Shown here one piece after another: positions 18,783 through 28,328 of a DNA stretch of 64,000 nucleotides. The notes under the pieces were generated by a model. The model worked only from the letters and a program-made list of their open reading frames with translations. It searched no databases and was not told the DNA's origin. The DNA comes from Acidobacteriota bacterium (lineage in GTDB: Bacteria; Acidobacteriota; Blastocatellia; RBC074). Location of the stretch: assembly GCA_016710075.1 (NCBI GenBank), contig JADJLO010000006.1:282857-346856 (forward strand), in the 5' to 3' direction. Position 1 is the first letter of the stretch, and each line of letters starts with the position of its first letter. A program made the translations under genes and the position numbers.

Positions 18783-19181
18783 TTAATTGCCGATGTCGTG
18801 AGTCCGGCTCTCCTCGCGGACAGGGAGATAGACCTCTTCCCATTTCTTGTGCGCGGGATGTGCAGCGTATACTTTAAGAGCTTCTTCGCTGGCAAATTCG
18901 ATGACGAAAGCGGCATCGAACTGAACCTCACGTGACGGCCCCTGAACCTTCACGGTTTTGAGCCAGACATTCTTGATTCCCGGAATCTGACCGGCCATTG
19001 TTTTCACGCCATCAATTGCCTTCTGGCGCTGCTCAACTGTTGATTCGGGCTTCCATTTCAGCGTCACGACGTGAAGCAGTGATTTCGGCTGTCCAAACTT
19101 GTTTTGTCCGACCACCGCTCCGGTAATGAAAACTCCAATTAAAGCGCAGCAGATCAGAATCCGACGAACTGTTTGATTCAT
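18783..19181 (-). CDS. Membrane-anchored Dabb-domain protein
   Basis: 132 residues: an N-terminal hydrophobic segment (RILICCALIGVFITGAVVGQ, residues 7-26), then a stress-responsive alpha/beta-barrel (Dabb) domain starting SLLHVVTLKWKPESTVEQRQ and containing the IPGIKNVWL strand and YAAHPAHKKWEEVYLPV helix. Dabb proteins form small dimeric ferredoxin-like barrels; most have no known enzyme activity. Here the hydrophobic start suggests export or a membrane anchor, which is less usual. ATG 19181 has AAGGAG 12 bases upstream. It lies 88 bp downstream of the two-module protein gene on the same strand. Confidence 0.8.
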   Translation of the reverse strand: MNQTVRRILICCALIGVFITGAVVGQNKFGQPKSLLHVVTLKWKPESTVEQRQKAIDGVKTMAGQIPGIKNVWLKTVKVQGPSREVQFDAAFVIEFASEEALKVYAAHPAHKKWEEVYLPVREESRTHDIGN

Positions 19182-19269
19182 GTTTTTATGTCTTCTCCTT
19201 GGTAATTGAATAGTAATATGCGTAAGCGCAATTTAAAAATCAGGGTAACTCTTCAGTAGTGATGGATTA

Positions 19270-19992
19270 CTACTTCTTTTTGCCTGTTATTTTCCCTTCA
19301 CCGAGTTCAGCAAGTTTGATTTTGCCGCTCATGGTTTTTCCGTCAGTGGTTCCGGTGACGGTGACGACACCTTCTACCTGGCCGCTGATTTTGTAAGAGA
19401 ACTCGATCTGGCCATTTTTGACCGTGCCGGTCAGGTCGGACTCGCCGAGCATTCCCTTGTATTTGCCGGTCAGCTTCTCGCCGTCCTGTTTGAGAGTGAA
19501 AGTCGGATTGCCGGATCCCTGGTCAGTCTGGACTTCAGCATCCCAGACTCCGGTTACATCGATGCTTCCGCCGGCTGCAACCGGAGTGGAGGCAGAGGCT
19601 GATGCAGAGGCCGATCCATTGGCGCGCTTTGCGCTCCATTCATCTTCGGCAAAGCCTCCGAAACTGACGGTGCCCTTCATTGAGTCGCCATCGAGTTTGC
19701 CCGTCATCGTTATCGCCAGATCGTTGTCCTGGTATTTGACGTTGTAGGTGAACTGGATATCGGCGCCCTTGACCGTCCCCTGAGCGGGCAGGCCCTGCGG
19801 GGCGTTGCCGCGTTTGATCTCGCCTGTGAGCTTTTCGCCGTCAACCTTGAATACGGCTTTGAAGTTTTGCGGGCCACCGGGAGTGTTCATGGTAACATCC
19901 CATTCTCCGGCCGGATTGGATTGAGCCAGGGCTGAAACACTCATGACTAGAGCGCAGGCAACCGCTGACAGAAGACTGATAGCTTTCTTCAT
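19270..19992 (-). CDS. Secreted two-module beta protein, unknown function
   Basis: 240 residues with a clear signal peptide (ISLLSAVACALVMSVSALAQ, cleavage near 23). The mature part holds two similar modules: GEWDVTMNTPGGPQNFKAVF...GEKLTGEI and GVWDAEVQTDQGSGNPTFTL...GEKLTGKY, each ending in a G-x-(M/L/V)-x-G-x-(V/I) strand. They are joined by an Ala/Ser-rich linker (about 130-143). The lipocalin-like or FABP-like short strands suggest a small barrel; this is inference. Similar proteins seem common in Acidobacteria. ATG follows AAGGAG by eight bases. Confidence 0.75.
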   Translation of the reverse strand: MKKAISLLSAVACALVMSVSALAQSNPAGEWDVTMNTPGGPQNFKAVFKVDGEKLTGEIKRGNAPQGLPAQGTVKGADIQFTYNVKYQDNDLAITMTGKLDGDSMKGTVSFGGFAEDEWSAKRANGSASASASASTPVAAGGSIDVTGVWDAEVQTDQGSGNPTFTLKQDGEKLTGKYKGMLGESDLTGTVKNGQIEFSYKISGQVEGVVTVTGTTDGKTMSGKIKLAELGEGKITGKKK

Positions 19993-20115
19993 TGTTCGAC
20001 TCCTTATCTGGTTTTACCAGGAAATGTTAAGTTTGAGTGCGGTGAGCGACTCTGATCGCGATTCACTCCCTGACAGCGTACACTTGCGTTTCCAAGTGTG
20101 TCAAACAGAGGATGC

Positions 20116-20143
20116 AGTTTAAAGTTTAGGGTTCCAAGTTTAA
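20116..20143. repeat. Heptamer tandem repeat, site 1
   Basis: Four 7-bp units, AGTTTAA, AGTTTAG, GGTTCCA and AGTTTAA, at 20116-20143 in the divergent promoter region between the two-module secreted protein and the DUF2889 gene. The same heptamer pattern recurs at 28782, 42473 and 51356. Confidence 0.7.
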
Positions 20144-20249
20144 AGACGCCCGTAAGCGAGCATGACTGACAATCTCTTTTGCGTTTTATCGGCCGGTTGC
20201 TAGAATCATTAAACCAGAAGCCATTAAAAGATGAGGAAAATAAAATTGC

Positions 20250-21182
20250 ATGAGCATCGAGCTTGCCGTTCCAGTTTCGAATTCAGTTTATCGGCGTACA
20301 TTCAATGGCGAGATTGACGTTGTGGCCGAAAATGAAATTCTGGTGCGCGGCCGTATGTCCGACCATCGTTTTGCCTTTGATCACATCTGGAATGTTCGTA
20401 CGCCGGAATACGAAGTCATAGAGGCGTCGTCTCACCAGTTTGACGGCGATCCGGCGGAATTCGATCCTGAACTCTGCCGCCGGTATGCTGGGATAAAAGG
20501 TGTCAGGATCGGCAGGGGCTTTTCGAAGCGAATTACTTCGGAGCTTGGCGATCTGCCGGGCAACAGGGAACATCTGTTGTGTTCAATTGAAATGGCCCGG
20601 ATTGGACAGCAGATCTATCAGTCCACTCCTGAATTCGAGGCTCAATTCCCGGCCGCAGAGTCAAAGTCAAATCCCGCCGATGCTGCAAGGATAGCTTGGT
20701 TGAAAGACCGCGCCTATATGGCCGATCTGGCGAACTCCTGCTACACCTATCGGGACCAGACCGCCGAGCTTTTCAAAATCCGGGAAGTGAGATGCGGATT
20801 CAGCACCGATATCACAAGGCCGAAGCCTGGCGATAAACGTGCTTTCTGGCGCGATAAGGAACTCGAAATTGTTGTCGCCGAATCGGCCGACGGATCGAGA
20901 CTTTATTCCTGTGAGAGCCGGATGCAGGATTCGATACACGACATCAAGGTTCACTTCGATATCGCTTCCGATGGAGTCATCTCGAACGCATCCAGCCACG
21001 GTTTGAGGTTGCCATATCACGGAATTTGCGAAGATGCGCAGATGCGAACGCCAATTCTGAATGGAATGAAGATCACCGGGGGATTCGTCAAGACCTTCGC
21101 CGATGCTATCGGCGGTGCTCAGGGCTGCACTCATCTGTTCGATCTGTCCATAGATTGCCTGAGATTATTCCGCTTTGAATGA
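20250..21182 (+). CDS. Tandem DUF2889 protein
   Basis: 310 residues, cytoplasmic by sequence. DUF2889 features occur twice. Residues ~12-120 have YRRTFNGEIDVVAENEILVRGRMSDHRF and CRRYAGIKGVRIGRGFSKRI. Residues ~195-308 have DKELEIVVAESADGSRLYSCESRMQDSIHDI, CEDAQMRTPILNGMKITGGF and the family ending GAQGCTHLFDLSIDCLRLFR. The family has no known function. The first copy has lost the Cys-Thr-His ending. ATG 20250 has GAGGAA ten bases upstream. The next gene starts 36 bp later on the same strand, so the two may be cotranscribed. Confidence 0.8.
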   Translation: MSIELAVPVSNSVYRRTFNGEIDVVAENEILVRGRMSDHRFAFDHIWNVRTPEYEVIEASSHQFDGDPAEFDPELCRRYAGIKGVRIGRGFSKRITSELGDLPGNREHLLCSIEMARIGQQIYQSTPEFEAQFPAAESKSNPADAARIAWLKDRAYMADLANSCYTYRDQTAELFKIREVRCGFSTDITRPKPGDKRAFWRDKELEIVVAESADGSRLYSCESRMQDSIHDIKVHFDIASDGVISNASSHGLRLPYHGICEDAQMRTPILNGMKITGGFVKTFADAIGGAQGCTHLFDLSIDCLRLFRFE

Positions 21183-21218
21183 AGAAGACAAGATGATGAA
21201 ACATTCAAAAAAAATCAT

Positions 21219-24200
21219 ATGCGAATAAGAATTTTGTTTATTCTGGTGTTTTGTCTGCTTTGTGGTTTTTTGCCGGCAGAGGCGAAACCCGCGGAGATTC
21301 GGGAATACAAAAAAGTGTTTGCGACCTATCCGTATTCCGATCCGAATCCAGTGCCCGCCTTCGGCAGGATCTATCCTTATTACCGGTTTGAGATGTACAC
21401 CGACAAGCCGGAGAATAAAGAGTGGACCGTAGTCGAACTCGAGAACGATTACATCAAGGTCATGATTCTGCCCGAGATTGGCGGGAAGATCTGGACGGCG
21501 ATTGAGAAGTCCACAGGAAAGGCGTTCATCTACAACAATCAGGTGGTCAAATTCCGCGACATCTCGATGCGCGGCCCGTGGACGAGCGGCGGCATAGAAG
21601 CCAATTACGGGATCATCGGTCATACTCCAAACTGCGCGACTCCGGTTGATTACCTGACTCGGACCAATGATGACGGGAGCGTCAGTTGCTTTATCGGTGT
21701 GCTCGATTTGCTGACGCGGACTCCGTGGCGGCTTGAGATCAATCTCCCGGCCGACAAGGCCTTCTTCACGACATCGTCTTTCTGGTACAACGCATCGTCA
21801 GTCGAACAGCCCTACTACACCTGGATGAACACGGGCATCAAGGCTGCGGGCAATCTCGAATTCATCTATCCGGGGACGAGCTATCTGGGACATGGCGGAG
21901 AACACGCCGAGTGGCCTGTCAACAAGGACAACGGAAAGAGGATCAATTTCTACGAGCAGAACAATTTCGGCGGTTACAAGTCGTATCACGTCTTCGGGAA
22001 ATATACCGAATTCTTCGGCGGCTACTGGCATGACGAAGATTTCGGGATGGCGCGTTATTCCTCGCACGACGACAAGGCCGGCAAGAAGATCTGGATCTGG
22101 GGCCTGTCGCAGCAGGGCATGATCTGGGAGAAGCTCCTCACCGACACCGACGGCCAGTACGTCGAAGTCCAGTCGGGCCGGCTGTTCAATCAGTCTGCCG
22201 AGCAGAGCACCTTCACTCCGTTCAAGCACAGGGGCTTTGCGCCATACTCCACCGACCAGTGGACGGAGTACTGGTTTCCGGTGAAGGCGACAAAGGGATT
22301 CGTCAAAGCCAATCCATACGGAGCCTTGAACGTCAAAAATGAAAATGGCGAACTCAAGCTCTTCTTCTCCCCGGTCCAATTCATTAATGATCGCCTCGAA
22401 GTCTTCGACGGCGAGAAGTTGATCTATTCGAAACAGCTTTTGTTAAAGCCTCTGGAACTGTTCACCGATTCGATCAAAGCTGGTATCAAATCCGAGAACC
22501 TTTACATCAGGCTGGGTGGAAACAAATTCGAGTACAATGGCAATCCCACAGCCGACAACCTCGCCAGACCGCTGGATACTCCAGACGACTTCGCCTGGGA
22601 TAGCCTGTACGGCCTTTATTTGCAGGGCAAAGAAGATATCCGCCAGCGCAATTACACGGCTGCAAAAATCAAACTGGAGGGCTGTCTGAAAAAAGACAGG
22701 AACTTCCTGCCGGCGCTCACAGACCTTGCGATGATCGAGTATCGGAACATGAATTTCACCGTGGCGCTCGAACATTCGAAGAAGGCGCTGAGCATCGATA
22801 CTTACGATCCCGCTGCTAATTACTACTACGCTCTGGCGAATCTCGAAGCAGGTCGCATAGTCGATGCCAAAGACGGATTCGATATCGCCGCGATGTCGGC
22901 AGAGTTCCGCAGCGCGGCATACACTGAGTTGAGCCGGATCTATTTTCGCGAAAAGAATTTTGTCAGGGCAGGCGATTATTCATCGAAGGCTCTGGATTTC
23001 AATCGATACGATCTCGATGCCATGCAGATTCAGGCGATCATTCATCGTCTGAACGGCAATAAACAAAAGGCTGTCGAGGTGTTGAAGCAGATACTCTCGA
23101 TCGATCCGCTCAATCATTTTGCCGGATTCGAGCAGAGCCTTTGGGAAAAGACCGGCTCGAGCCGCCGGGCTTTCGTTTCGATGATCCGCAACGAGATGCC
23201 GCACGAAACATTTCTCGAACTGGCCATCTGGTACTACAAGCTTGGGCTCAGCGACGAAGCCGAAAGCGTGCTCGGTCTATCACCTAAAACTGCGGAAACC
23301 GAATACTGGCTGGCGTTTTTGAAGAACAGACGTAAGGACGCCGGGTTTTTAGCGGTTCTCAAAGAGGCTCATGCCGTCTCGCCCAACCTGACATTCCCCT
23401 TCAGATCCGAAACCGCCGAAGTGCTCAAATGGGCAATTGAAAACGATCAGACCTGGCAGCCGAAATATTATCTGGCCCTGATCCATTTGAGCCGGAATGA
23501 TGATTTGCAGGCCTGGAAGCTGCTCAACGAGTGCGAAAACAAACCAGACTATGCTCCTTTTTACGCTGCAAGATCGGAACTCGCTGCAAAATTGAATAAG
23601 AACAATGAATCGCTGGCCGATCTCAACCGGGCACGCGAGATCGATCCCGGGCAATGGCGGTATGGTCGATCGCTGGTCACTTATTACACAAACACTGTTA
23701 AACAATACTCAAAAGCGGTGGAGGTCGCCCGATCATACTTCAGCAAGGAACCGCGTAATTACCAGATCGGACTCCTCCTGGCGAAATCGCTGCTGCTCGA
23801 TAGGCAATACCGCGAATGCGCCGGCCATTTATCTAAACTCAATGTCCTCCCATACGAGGGAGCTTCAGAAGGCGTGCAGATGTATAGAGAAGCTCATCTG
23901 ATGCTGGCACTCGCTGCCATCAAGTCGGGTGATTACCCGGACGCCCTTGCCCATATTTCGGATTCACGCCTCTGGCCGGAAAATCTGGGCGCCGGAAAAC
24001 CCTACCAGGAAGAGATCGATGAGCGTCCGGCGGACTGGCTGCAGTCTATTGCCGCCGAGAAACTCAAAAAGACCGAAGAATCGAAATCGGCCCTCAATCG
24101 CATCGTCGCATTCAACAAGAAGGGAACATCGATCAACACACTGATCAGCGCCACGGCGCTGAAGAAACTGGGACGTCAGGGCGAAGCGCAAAAATTGATG

Positions 24201-24338
24201 AATGACTGGGTGATCAGGGATAAAAGCCGGTTGGCTCAATGGGCGATGAGAGTCTTTCAGGGAAGGCCGGCGGACGATTTTATGGCTGATGACTCAAATT
24301 TCCGGGTTGTCAGAGAGTGCATCAAGCTGGGCCTGTAA
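21219..24338 (+). CDS. Secreted DUF5107 + TPR protein
   Basis: 1,039 residues. A signal peptide (RILFILVFCLLCGFLPAEA, residues 4-22) is followed by a DUF5107 domain: GRIYPYYRFEMYTDKPE, ENDYIKVMILPEIGGKIWTAIEKSTGK, RGPWTSGGIEANYGIIGHTP. This is a beta-sandwich related to sugar-mutarotase-like domains and found next to carbohydrate-active enzymes. From about residue 460 to the end are TPR-type helical pairs (LTDLAMIEYRNMNFTVALEHSKKALSID and others). DUF5107-TPR proteins are thought to act on or bind glycans outside the cytoplasm; the substrate is not known. ATG 21219 lacks a strong ribosome-binding site and may depend on coupling with the gene 36 bp upstream. Confidence 0.85.
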   Translation: MRIRILFILVFCLLCGFLPAEAKPAEIREYKKVFATYPYSDPNPVPAFGRIYPYYRFEMYTDKPENKEWTVVELENDYIKVMILPEIGGKIWTAIEKSTGKAFIYNNQVVKFRDISMRGPWTSGGIEANYGIIGHTPNCATPVDYLTRTNDDGSVSCFIGVLDLLTRTPWRLEINLPADKAFFTTSSFWYNASSVEQPYYTWMNTGIKAAGNLEFIYPGTSYLGHGGEHAEWPVNKDNGKRINFYEQNNFGGYKSYHVFGKYTEFFGGYWHDEDFGMARYSSHDDKAGKKIWIWGLSQQGMIWEKLLTDTDGQYVEVQSGRLFNQSAEQSTFTPFKHRGFAPYSTDQWTEYWFPVKATKGFVKANPYGALNVKNENGELKLFFSPVQFINDRLEVFDGEKLIYSKQLLLKPLELFTDSIKAGIKSENLYIRLGGNKFEYNGNPTADNLARPLDTPDDFAWDSLYGLYLQGKEDIRQRNYTAAKIKLEGCLKKDRNFLPALTDLAMIEYRNMNFTVALEHSKKALSIDTYDPAANYYYALANLEAGRIVDAKDGFDIAAMSAEFRSAAYTELSRIYFREKNFVRAGDYSSKALDFNRYDLDAMQIQAIIHRLNGNKQKAVEVLKQILSIDPLNHFAGFEQSLWEKTGSSRRAFVSMIRNEMPHETFLELAIWYYKLGLSDEAESVLGLSPKTAETEYWLAFLKNRRKDAGFLAVLKEAHAVSPNLTFPFRSETAEVLKWAIENDQTWQPKYYLALIHLSRNDDLQAWKLLNECENKPDYAPFYAARSELAAKLNKNNESLADLNRAREIDPGQWRYGRSLVTYYTNTVKQYSKAVEVARSYFSKEPRNYQIGLLLAKSLLLDRQYRECAGHLSKLNVLPYEGASEGVQMYREAHLMLALAAIKSGDYPDALAHISDSRLWPENLGAGKPYQEEIDERPADWLQSIAAEKLKKTEESKSALNRIVAFNKKGTSINTLISATALKKLGRQGEAQKLMNDWVIRDKSRLAQWAMRVFQGRPADDFMADDSNFRVVRECIKLGL

Positions 24339-24351
24339 GTTTGACTGGAAT

Positions 24352-24804
24352 TTATTCCGTCGAAACTGGCTCGTCCTGGCCTGCCAGAGCTGCGTGGAGC
24401 GTGTGCCATGAGAGGCTGGCGCATTTAACGCGGGCAGGGAATTCGCGGACGCCGGCCAAAATGGTCAGTCTGCCGAGGTGATGAGGTTCTGTTGCCGGAT
24501 CCATCTCGCCCTTAACCATCCTGTGGAACTCATCGAAGATCACCTCTGCCTCTGCTGCAGTCTTTCCTTTGACCATCGCAGTCATCATCGAAGCCGACGC
24601 CTTTGAGATGGCGCAACCCTGACCCTGGAAACTGACATCCTTGATCACATCACCATCCATCTCCAGATAGAGTACGAGTTGGTCACCGCACAAGGGGTTG
24701 TACCCCTCCTGCCGGCGGTTGGCCGTATCGAGAACCTTGAAGTTCCGTGGCTTCTTGTTGTGGTCGAGAATGACCTGCTGATAAAGCTCGTTTATATCCG
24801 ACAT
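24352..24804 (-). CDS. sufU: SufU iron-sulfur scaffold/sulfur acceptor
   Basis: 150 residues of the NifU_N/SufU type. The metal-site residues are present: C39 and D41 (YNPLCGDQL), C64 (GQGCAISKASASMM) and C128 (RVKCASLSWHTL). The ~18-residue insertion between C64 and C128 typical of zinc-binding SufU is present (HRMVKGEMDPATEPHHLG). It accepts persulfide from SufS and hands it to SufBCD. Last gene of the suf operon, 106 bp after sufS; the gap contains a perfect palindrome (24822-24904). The C-terminus converges on the DUF5107 gene with 13 bp between the stops. Confidence 0.94.
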   Translation of the reverse strand: MSDINELYQQVILDHNKKPRNFKVLDTANRRQEGYNPLCGDQLVLYLEMDGDVIKDVSFQGQGCAISKASASMMTAMVKGKTAAEAEVIFDEFHRMVKGEMDPATEPHHLGRLTILAGVREFPARVKCASLSWHTLHAALAGQDEPVSTE

Positions 24805-24821
24805 AATCCCTTAAGAAGAGG

Positions 24822-24904
24822 GATTACGAAACAGACGGAATAAACGAAACCATAACAGGAAAGGATATTTAGTTTGTTTCGTTTATTCCGTCTGTTTCGT
24901 AATC
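24822..24904. repeat. Family A palindrome (copy 2, perfect)
   Basis: Two exact 29-bp inverted arms, 24822-24850 (GATTACGAAACAGACGG...) and 24876-24904 (...CCGTCTGTTTCGTAATC), around a 25-base loop. It sits inside the suf operon between sufS and sufU, so the RNA would fold into a long hairpin that may lower sufU expression or stabilise the upstream mRNA. Confidence 0.92.
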
Positions 24905-24910
24905 TTGTTT

Positions 24911-26176
24911 TTACCCGAAGATTGCAGTGACCTTCTGGACGCCTTCAGCCAGCTTGTCGATCTCTTCCTTCGTATTGTAAAAGGCGAATGAAGCGCGCGC
25001 GGTTGCCGGCACGGCGAATCGTTTCATGACGGGTTGAGCGCAGTGATGGCCGGCGCGGACAGCAATGCCTTCCTGATCGAGAATCGTGCCGATGTCGTGC
25101 GGGTGAACGGTATCCAGCGTGAAAGAGAGAACGCTCGCCTTTTCACGTGCCGTTCCGATGATCTTGACGCCGGGGATGGCTCCGATCAATTCAGTCGCGT
25201 ATTCGAGTAGCTCATTTTCGTAGGCTGCAATCCGGTCGAGGCCGATTCCGGTCAGGTAATCAATTGCCACTCCAAGCCCGATGCCGCCGGCTATGTGCGG
25301 AGTCCCTGCTTCGAATTTGTGCGGCAGCGTATTGTAAGTAGTCTTTTCGAATGAGACCGAGGCGATCATATCGCCGCCACCCATAAACGGCGGCATTTCA
25401 TTAAGAATTGCGGTCTTGCCGTAGAGGACACCCGTGCCGGTTGGCCCGCAGAGTTTGTGACCCGAGAAAGCATAGAAATCGACATCCAGATCCTGAACAT
25501 CGACCTTGAAGTGCGGGGCAGCCTGGGCGCCGTCAATCAGGACTGGAATATCATGGCTGTGAGCCAGTTCGATAATCCGCTTGACCGGATTGATCGTTCC
25601 GAGTGCATTCGAGACGTGAACCACGCCGACGATTTTGACCCTCGGATTGAGCATCTGTATGAACTCGTCGATGAGCAGCTCACCGGCGTCATTGATCGGG
25701 ATGACGCGAAGCCTGGCGCCGGTCTGCTCGCAGAGCATCTGCCAGGGCACGATGTTCGAGTGATGCTCCATCGCGGAGATGATGATCTCGTCACCTTCCT
25801 TGATGTATTTGCGGCCGAAGCTGTTTGAAACAAGGTTGATGCTTTCGGTCGTTCCGCGAGTGAAGATTATCTCGTGAGACTCAGCGGCGTTGATGAATCG
25901 TTTGATCTTGACTCTTGCGTCTTCATACTCGCGCGTCGCAAGCTGGCTCAGATAATGAACGCCCCGGTGGATGTTAGCGTTATCTTCGGCGTAGTAACGA
26001 CTGACGGCGTCAATGACAACCTGCGGCTTCTGATAAGTAGCGGCGCTGTCCAGATAGATCAGTGGTCGCCCGTGAACTTCCCGGCCGAGAATCGGGAAAT
26101 CCCGTCGAATGCTCTCGACGTCAAATTTCGGTGATTCATCGTTAATCGTCAGTTTGGTTTCTTGTGCTGTCTGCAT
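24911..26176 (-). CDS. sufS: Cysteine desulfurase SufS
   Basis: PLP enzyme that takes sulfur from cysteine and passes it to SufU for Fe-S cluster assembly. 421 residues, usual size. The PLP lysine is K241 (FSGHKLCGPTGTG) and the persulfide cysteine is C379 (RAGHHCAQPVM), with the short loop of the SufS (group II) type. MEHHSNIVPWQ (136-146) and the substrate-end RASFAFYNTKEEID are also diagnostic. ATG 26176 is three bases after the sufD stop, so translation is probably coupled. Partner sufU is next in the operon. Confidence 0.97.
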   Translation of the reverse strand: MQTAQETKLTINDESPKFDVESIRRDFPILGREVHGRPLIYLDSAATYQKPQVVIDAVSRYYAEDNANIHRGVHYLSQLATREYEDARVKIKRFINAAESHEIIFTRGTTESINLVSNSFGRKYIKEGDEIIISAMEHHSNIVPWQMLCEQTGARLRVIPINDAGELLIDEFIQMLNPRVKIVGVVHVSNALGTINPVKRIIELAHSHDIPVLIDGAQAAPHFKVDVQDLDVDFYAFSGHKLCGPTGTGVLYGKTAILNEMPPFMGGGDMIASVSFEKTTYNTLPHKFEAGTPHIAGGIGLGVAIDYLTGIGLDRIAAYENELLEYATELIGAIPGVKIIGTAREKASVLSFTLDTVHPHDIGTILDQEGIAVRAGHHCAQPVMKRFAVPATARASFAFYNTKEEIDKLAEGVQKVTAIFG

Positions 26177-26179
26177 GAA

Positions 26180-27514
26180 TTACTCCAAGTCCAGGCTCTG
26201 GTGCAGTTTGTCGAGCACTGTTTTGTCCAATTGCTTGCGCACGGATTTGAGTTTGATTTTGCTGATGACGTCCTCGGCGAAGCCGAAGGTCAGCAGCGCA
26301 CGGGCTTGTTCAGGAGCTATACCGCGGCTTGCAAGGTAGAACAGCTCGTCGTCTTCCAGTTGTCCAACAGTCGCACCGTGCGAACACTTGACGTCATCGG
26401 CGAAGATTTCAAGCTGAGGCTTGGTGTCCACGCTGGAATCTTTTGAAAGCAGCAGGTTCTTGTTCAACTGGTGGGCCTCGGTCAGCAGAGCACCTTCGCG
26501 AACAAGGACCTTGCCCTTCAATACCGCGCGCGACTTGCCGTCGAGAATCCCTTTGTAAAGCTGGTGGCTCGTGCAATTCGGCTTGCTGTGATCCATCGTT
26601 GTGTGATTGTCGACGTGCTGTTTGCCGGTGACAACGTAGAGGCCGTCTATCGTCGTGTCGGTGTGCTCATCTGTCAGGACGACATTCAGGGTGTGGCGGG
26701 CTATCTCGGCCCCGAGCGAGAATGCGTAAGATACATAGTTGCTCTCACGCTCCTGATGGACCTGAGTCGTGGCGACGTGAAAAGCCTTCTCACTCTCTTC
26801 CTGCAGACGGTAATGCGTGATCGCCGATTCCTCGGCGGCGAACACCTCAGTCACGGCATTGGTCAGATAGACGTTATCTTCCGTTGATACATAACTCTCG
26901 ATGATCGTCGCCATCGCTCCCTTACCGGCGATGATCAGGACTCGAGGATGCGTCGCCGATGCTTCTTCCGAAGTCGATATGAAGATCACGTGGACAGGCG
27001 TCTCGACGATTTTTCCGCCAGGAATATAGACCAGCGCGCCGTCGCCGATGTGAGCCGTGTTGAGCGCCGTGAATGCATCATCCTGATATTTTGCGTAAGC
27101 GGCAAGATGCCTGCTCGCCACCAGCGCCTGCTCTTCGGTCATCCCTGCGAGACTCGTGACTACGGCACTCTCCGGCAGGCCTGAAAGATCGGATAATTCC
27201 TTCGAATAAATGCCGTTGATGAAGACCATCTGACTGTGTCGCGATTCAACAAATGTGAAAGGCGCTATTCTTTCGACGGTCAAACCGTCCGCATCAAGAT
27301 CGAAGATCTCACGGTAGGGAACCTTGAGAATTGGAGCGACGTTTGTGTACTTCCACTCTTCGTTGCGGGTGGTCGGGAAGTCGATCTCCTCAAACCTCGC
27401 TCCGGCCTTGGCACGCAGCGCTGCAAGCCATGCCGGATCCATGCCTTCTCGCATTCCGGCGAGAATCTTGTATGCTGAAAAATTGCTGTTCTTTTCTTTT
27501 GCTACCTGAGCCAT
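26180..27514 (-). CDS. sufD: Fe-S assembly protein SufD
   Basis: 444 residues; a subunit of the SufBC2D scaffold complex that builds Fe-S clusters in the cytoplasm. The right-handed beta-helix core and the C-terminal signature are seen: SKPNCTSHQLYKGILDGKSRAVLKGKVLV, LEIFADDVKCSHGATVGQLEDDELFYLASRGI and the C-terminal helices with EQARALLTFGFAEDVI that bind SufC. The N-terminal NEEWKYTNVAPILK is SufD-specific. It lies 44 bp after sufC and is nearly contiguous with sufS. Confidence 0.95.
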   Translation of the reverse strand: MAQVAKEKNSNFSAYKILAGMREGMDPAWLAALRAKAGARFEEIDFPTTRNEEWKYTNVAPILKVPYREIFDLDADGLTVERIAPFTFVESRHSQMVFINGIYSKELSDLSGLPESAVVTSLAGMTEEQALVASRHLAAYAKYQDDAFTALNTAHIGDGALVYIPGGKIVETPVHVIFISTSEEASATHPRVLIIAGKGAMATIIESYVSTEDNVYLTNAVTEVFAAEESAITHYRLQEESEKAFHVATTQVHQERESNYVSYAFSLGAEIARHTLNVVLTDEHTDTTIDGLYVVTGKQHVDNHTTMDHSKPNCTSHQLYKGILDGKSRAVLKGKVLVREGALLTEAHQLNKNLLLSKDSSVDTKPQLEIFADDVKCSHGATVGQLEDDELFYLASRGIAPEQARALLTFGFAEDVISKIKLKSVRKQLDKTVLDKLHQSLDLE

Positions 27515-27558
27515 AACTTATTCAGTTTCGATGTTATTCTTGTGTTTCGCCAACCATC

Positions 27559-28314
27559 CTACGCCGTCGCTCCAGCGGGCTTGATCCAGTCATAGCCCTT
27601 CTCTTCGAGCGCGAGCGCCAGTTCCTTGCCGCCTGATTTGACTATCTGGCCTTTGTAAAGAACGTGAACGAAATTGGGTTCTATGTAATTGAGCAGGCGC
27701 TGGTAATGGGTCACCAGGATGATGGCATTATCCTTGTTCGCCAGTTTGTTGACGCCATTGGCGACAATGCGCAGGGAGTCGATATCGAGTCCCGAATCGG
27801 TTTCATCCAGAATGGCGAGTTTCGGTTCGAGCACGGCCATCTGCAGAATCTCGTTTCGCTTTTTCTCGCCGCCCGAAAAACCTTCGTTGACCGATCGATT
27901 GATGAAGACTGAATCCATCTCGACTATCTTCATTCTTTCCTGAAGCAGGTCGTCGAATTCAAGCGGGTCGAGCTCGTCGCGGCCGTCGTGTTTGGCCTTC
28001 TCGTTGTATGCCATCCGCAGGAAATTGGCATTGCTCACTCCGGGGATTTCAATCGGATACTGGAAGGCCAGGAAAACTCCCTCCCTCGCCCGCTCATCGG
28101 GGTCGATTTCGAGTAGGTTCTTCCCCTGATATATCACCTCTCCACCGGTAACCTCGTATGACGGGTGGCCCGCCAGTACTTTCGCCAGCGTGCTTTTGCC
28201 CGAGCCATTAGGGCCCATTATCGCGTGAATCTCGCCGGCCCTGACCGTCAGATTCAATCCTTTGAGAATTTCTTTATCGCCGATTTTGGCGCGCAGATTT
28301 CTGATCTCTAACAC
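27559..28314 (-). CDS. sufC: Fe-S assembly ATPase SufC
   Basis: 251-residue ABC-type ATPase that drives conformational change of the SufB-SufD scaffold. Walker A is GPNGSGKST (34-42), the ABC signature is FSGGEKKRNE, Walker B is LAILDETDSGLD, and the switch His is in ILVTHYQRLLNYI. The start is GTG (28312-28314), with GGAGA about six bases upstream on the minus strand. It follows ridA by 14 bp and precedes sufD by 44 bp. Confidence 0.96.
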   Translation of the reverse strand: MLEIRNLRAKIGDKEILKGLNLTVRAGEIHAIMGPNGSGKSTLAKVLAGHPSYEVTGGEVIYQGKNLLEIDPDERAREGVFLAFQYPIEIPGVSNANFLRMAYNEKAKHDGRDELDPLEFDDLLQERMKIVEMDSVFINRSVNEGFSGGEKKRNEILQMAVLEPKLAILDETDSGLDIDSLRIVANGVNKLANKDNAIILVTHYQRLLNYIEPNFVHVLYKGQIVKSGGKELALALEEKGYDWIKPAGATA

Positions 28315-28328
28315 AATCCGTCTCCTGT

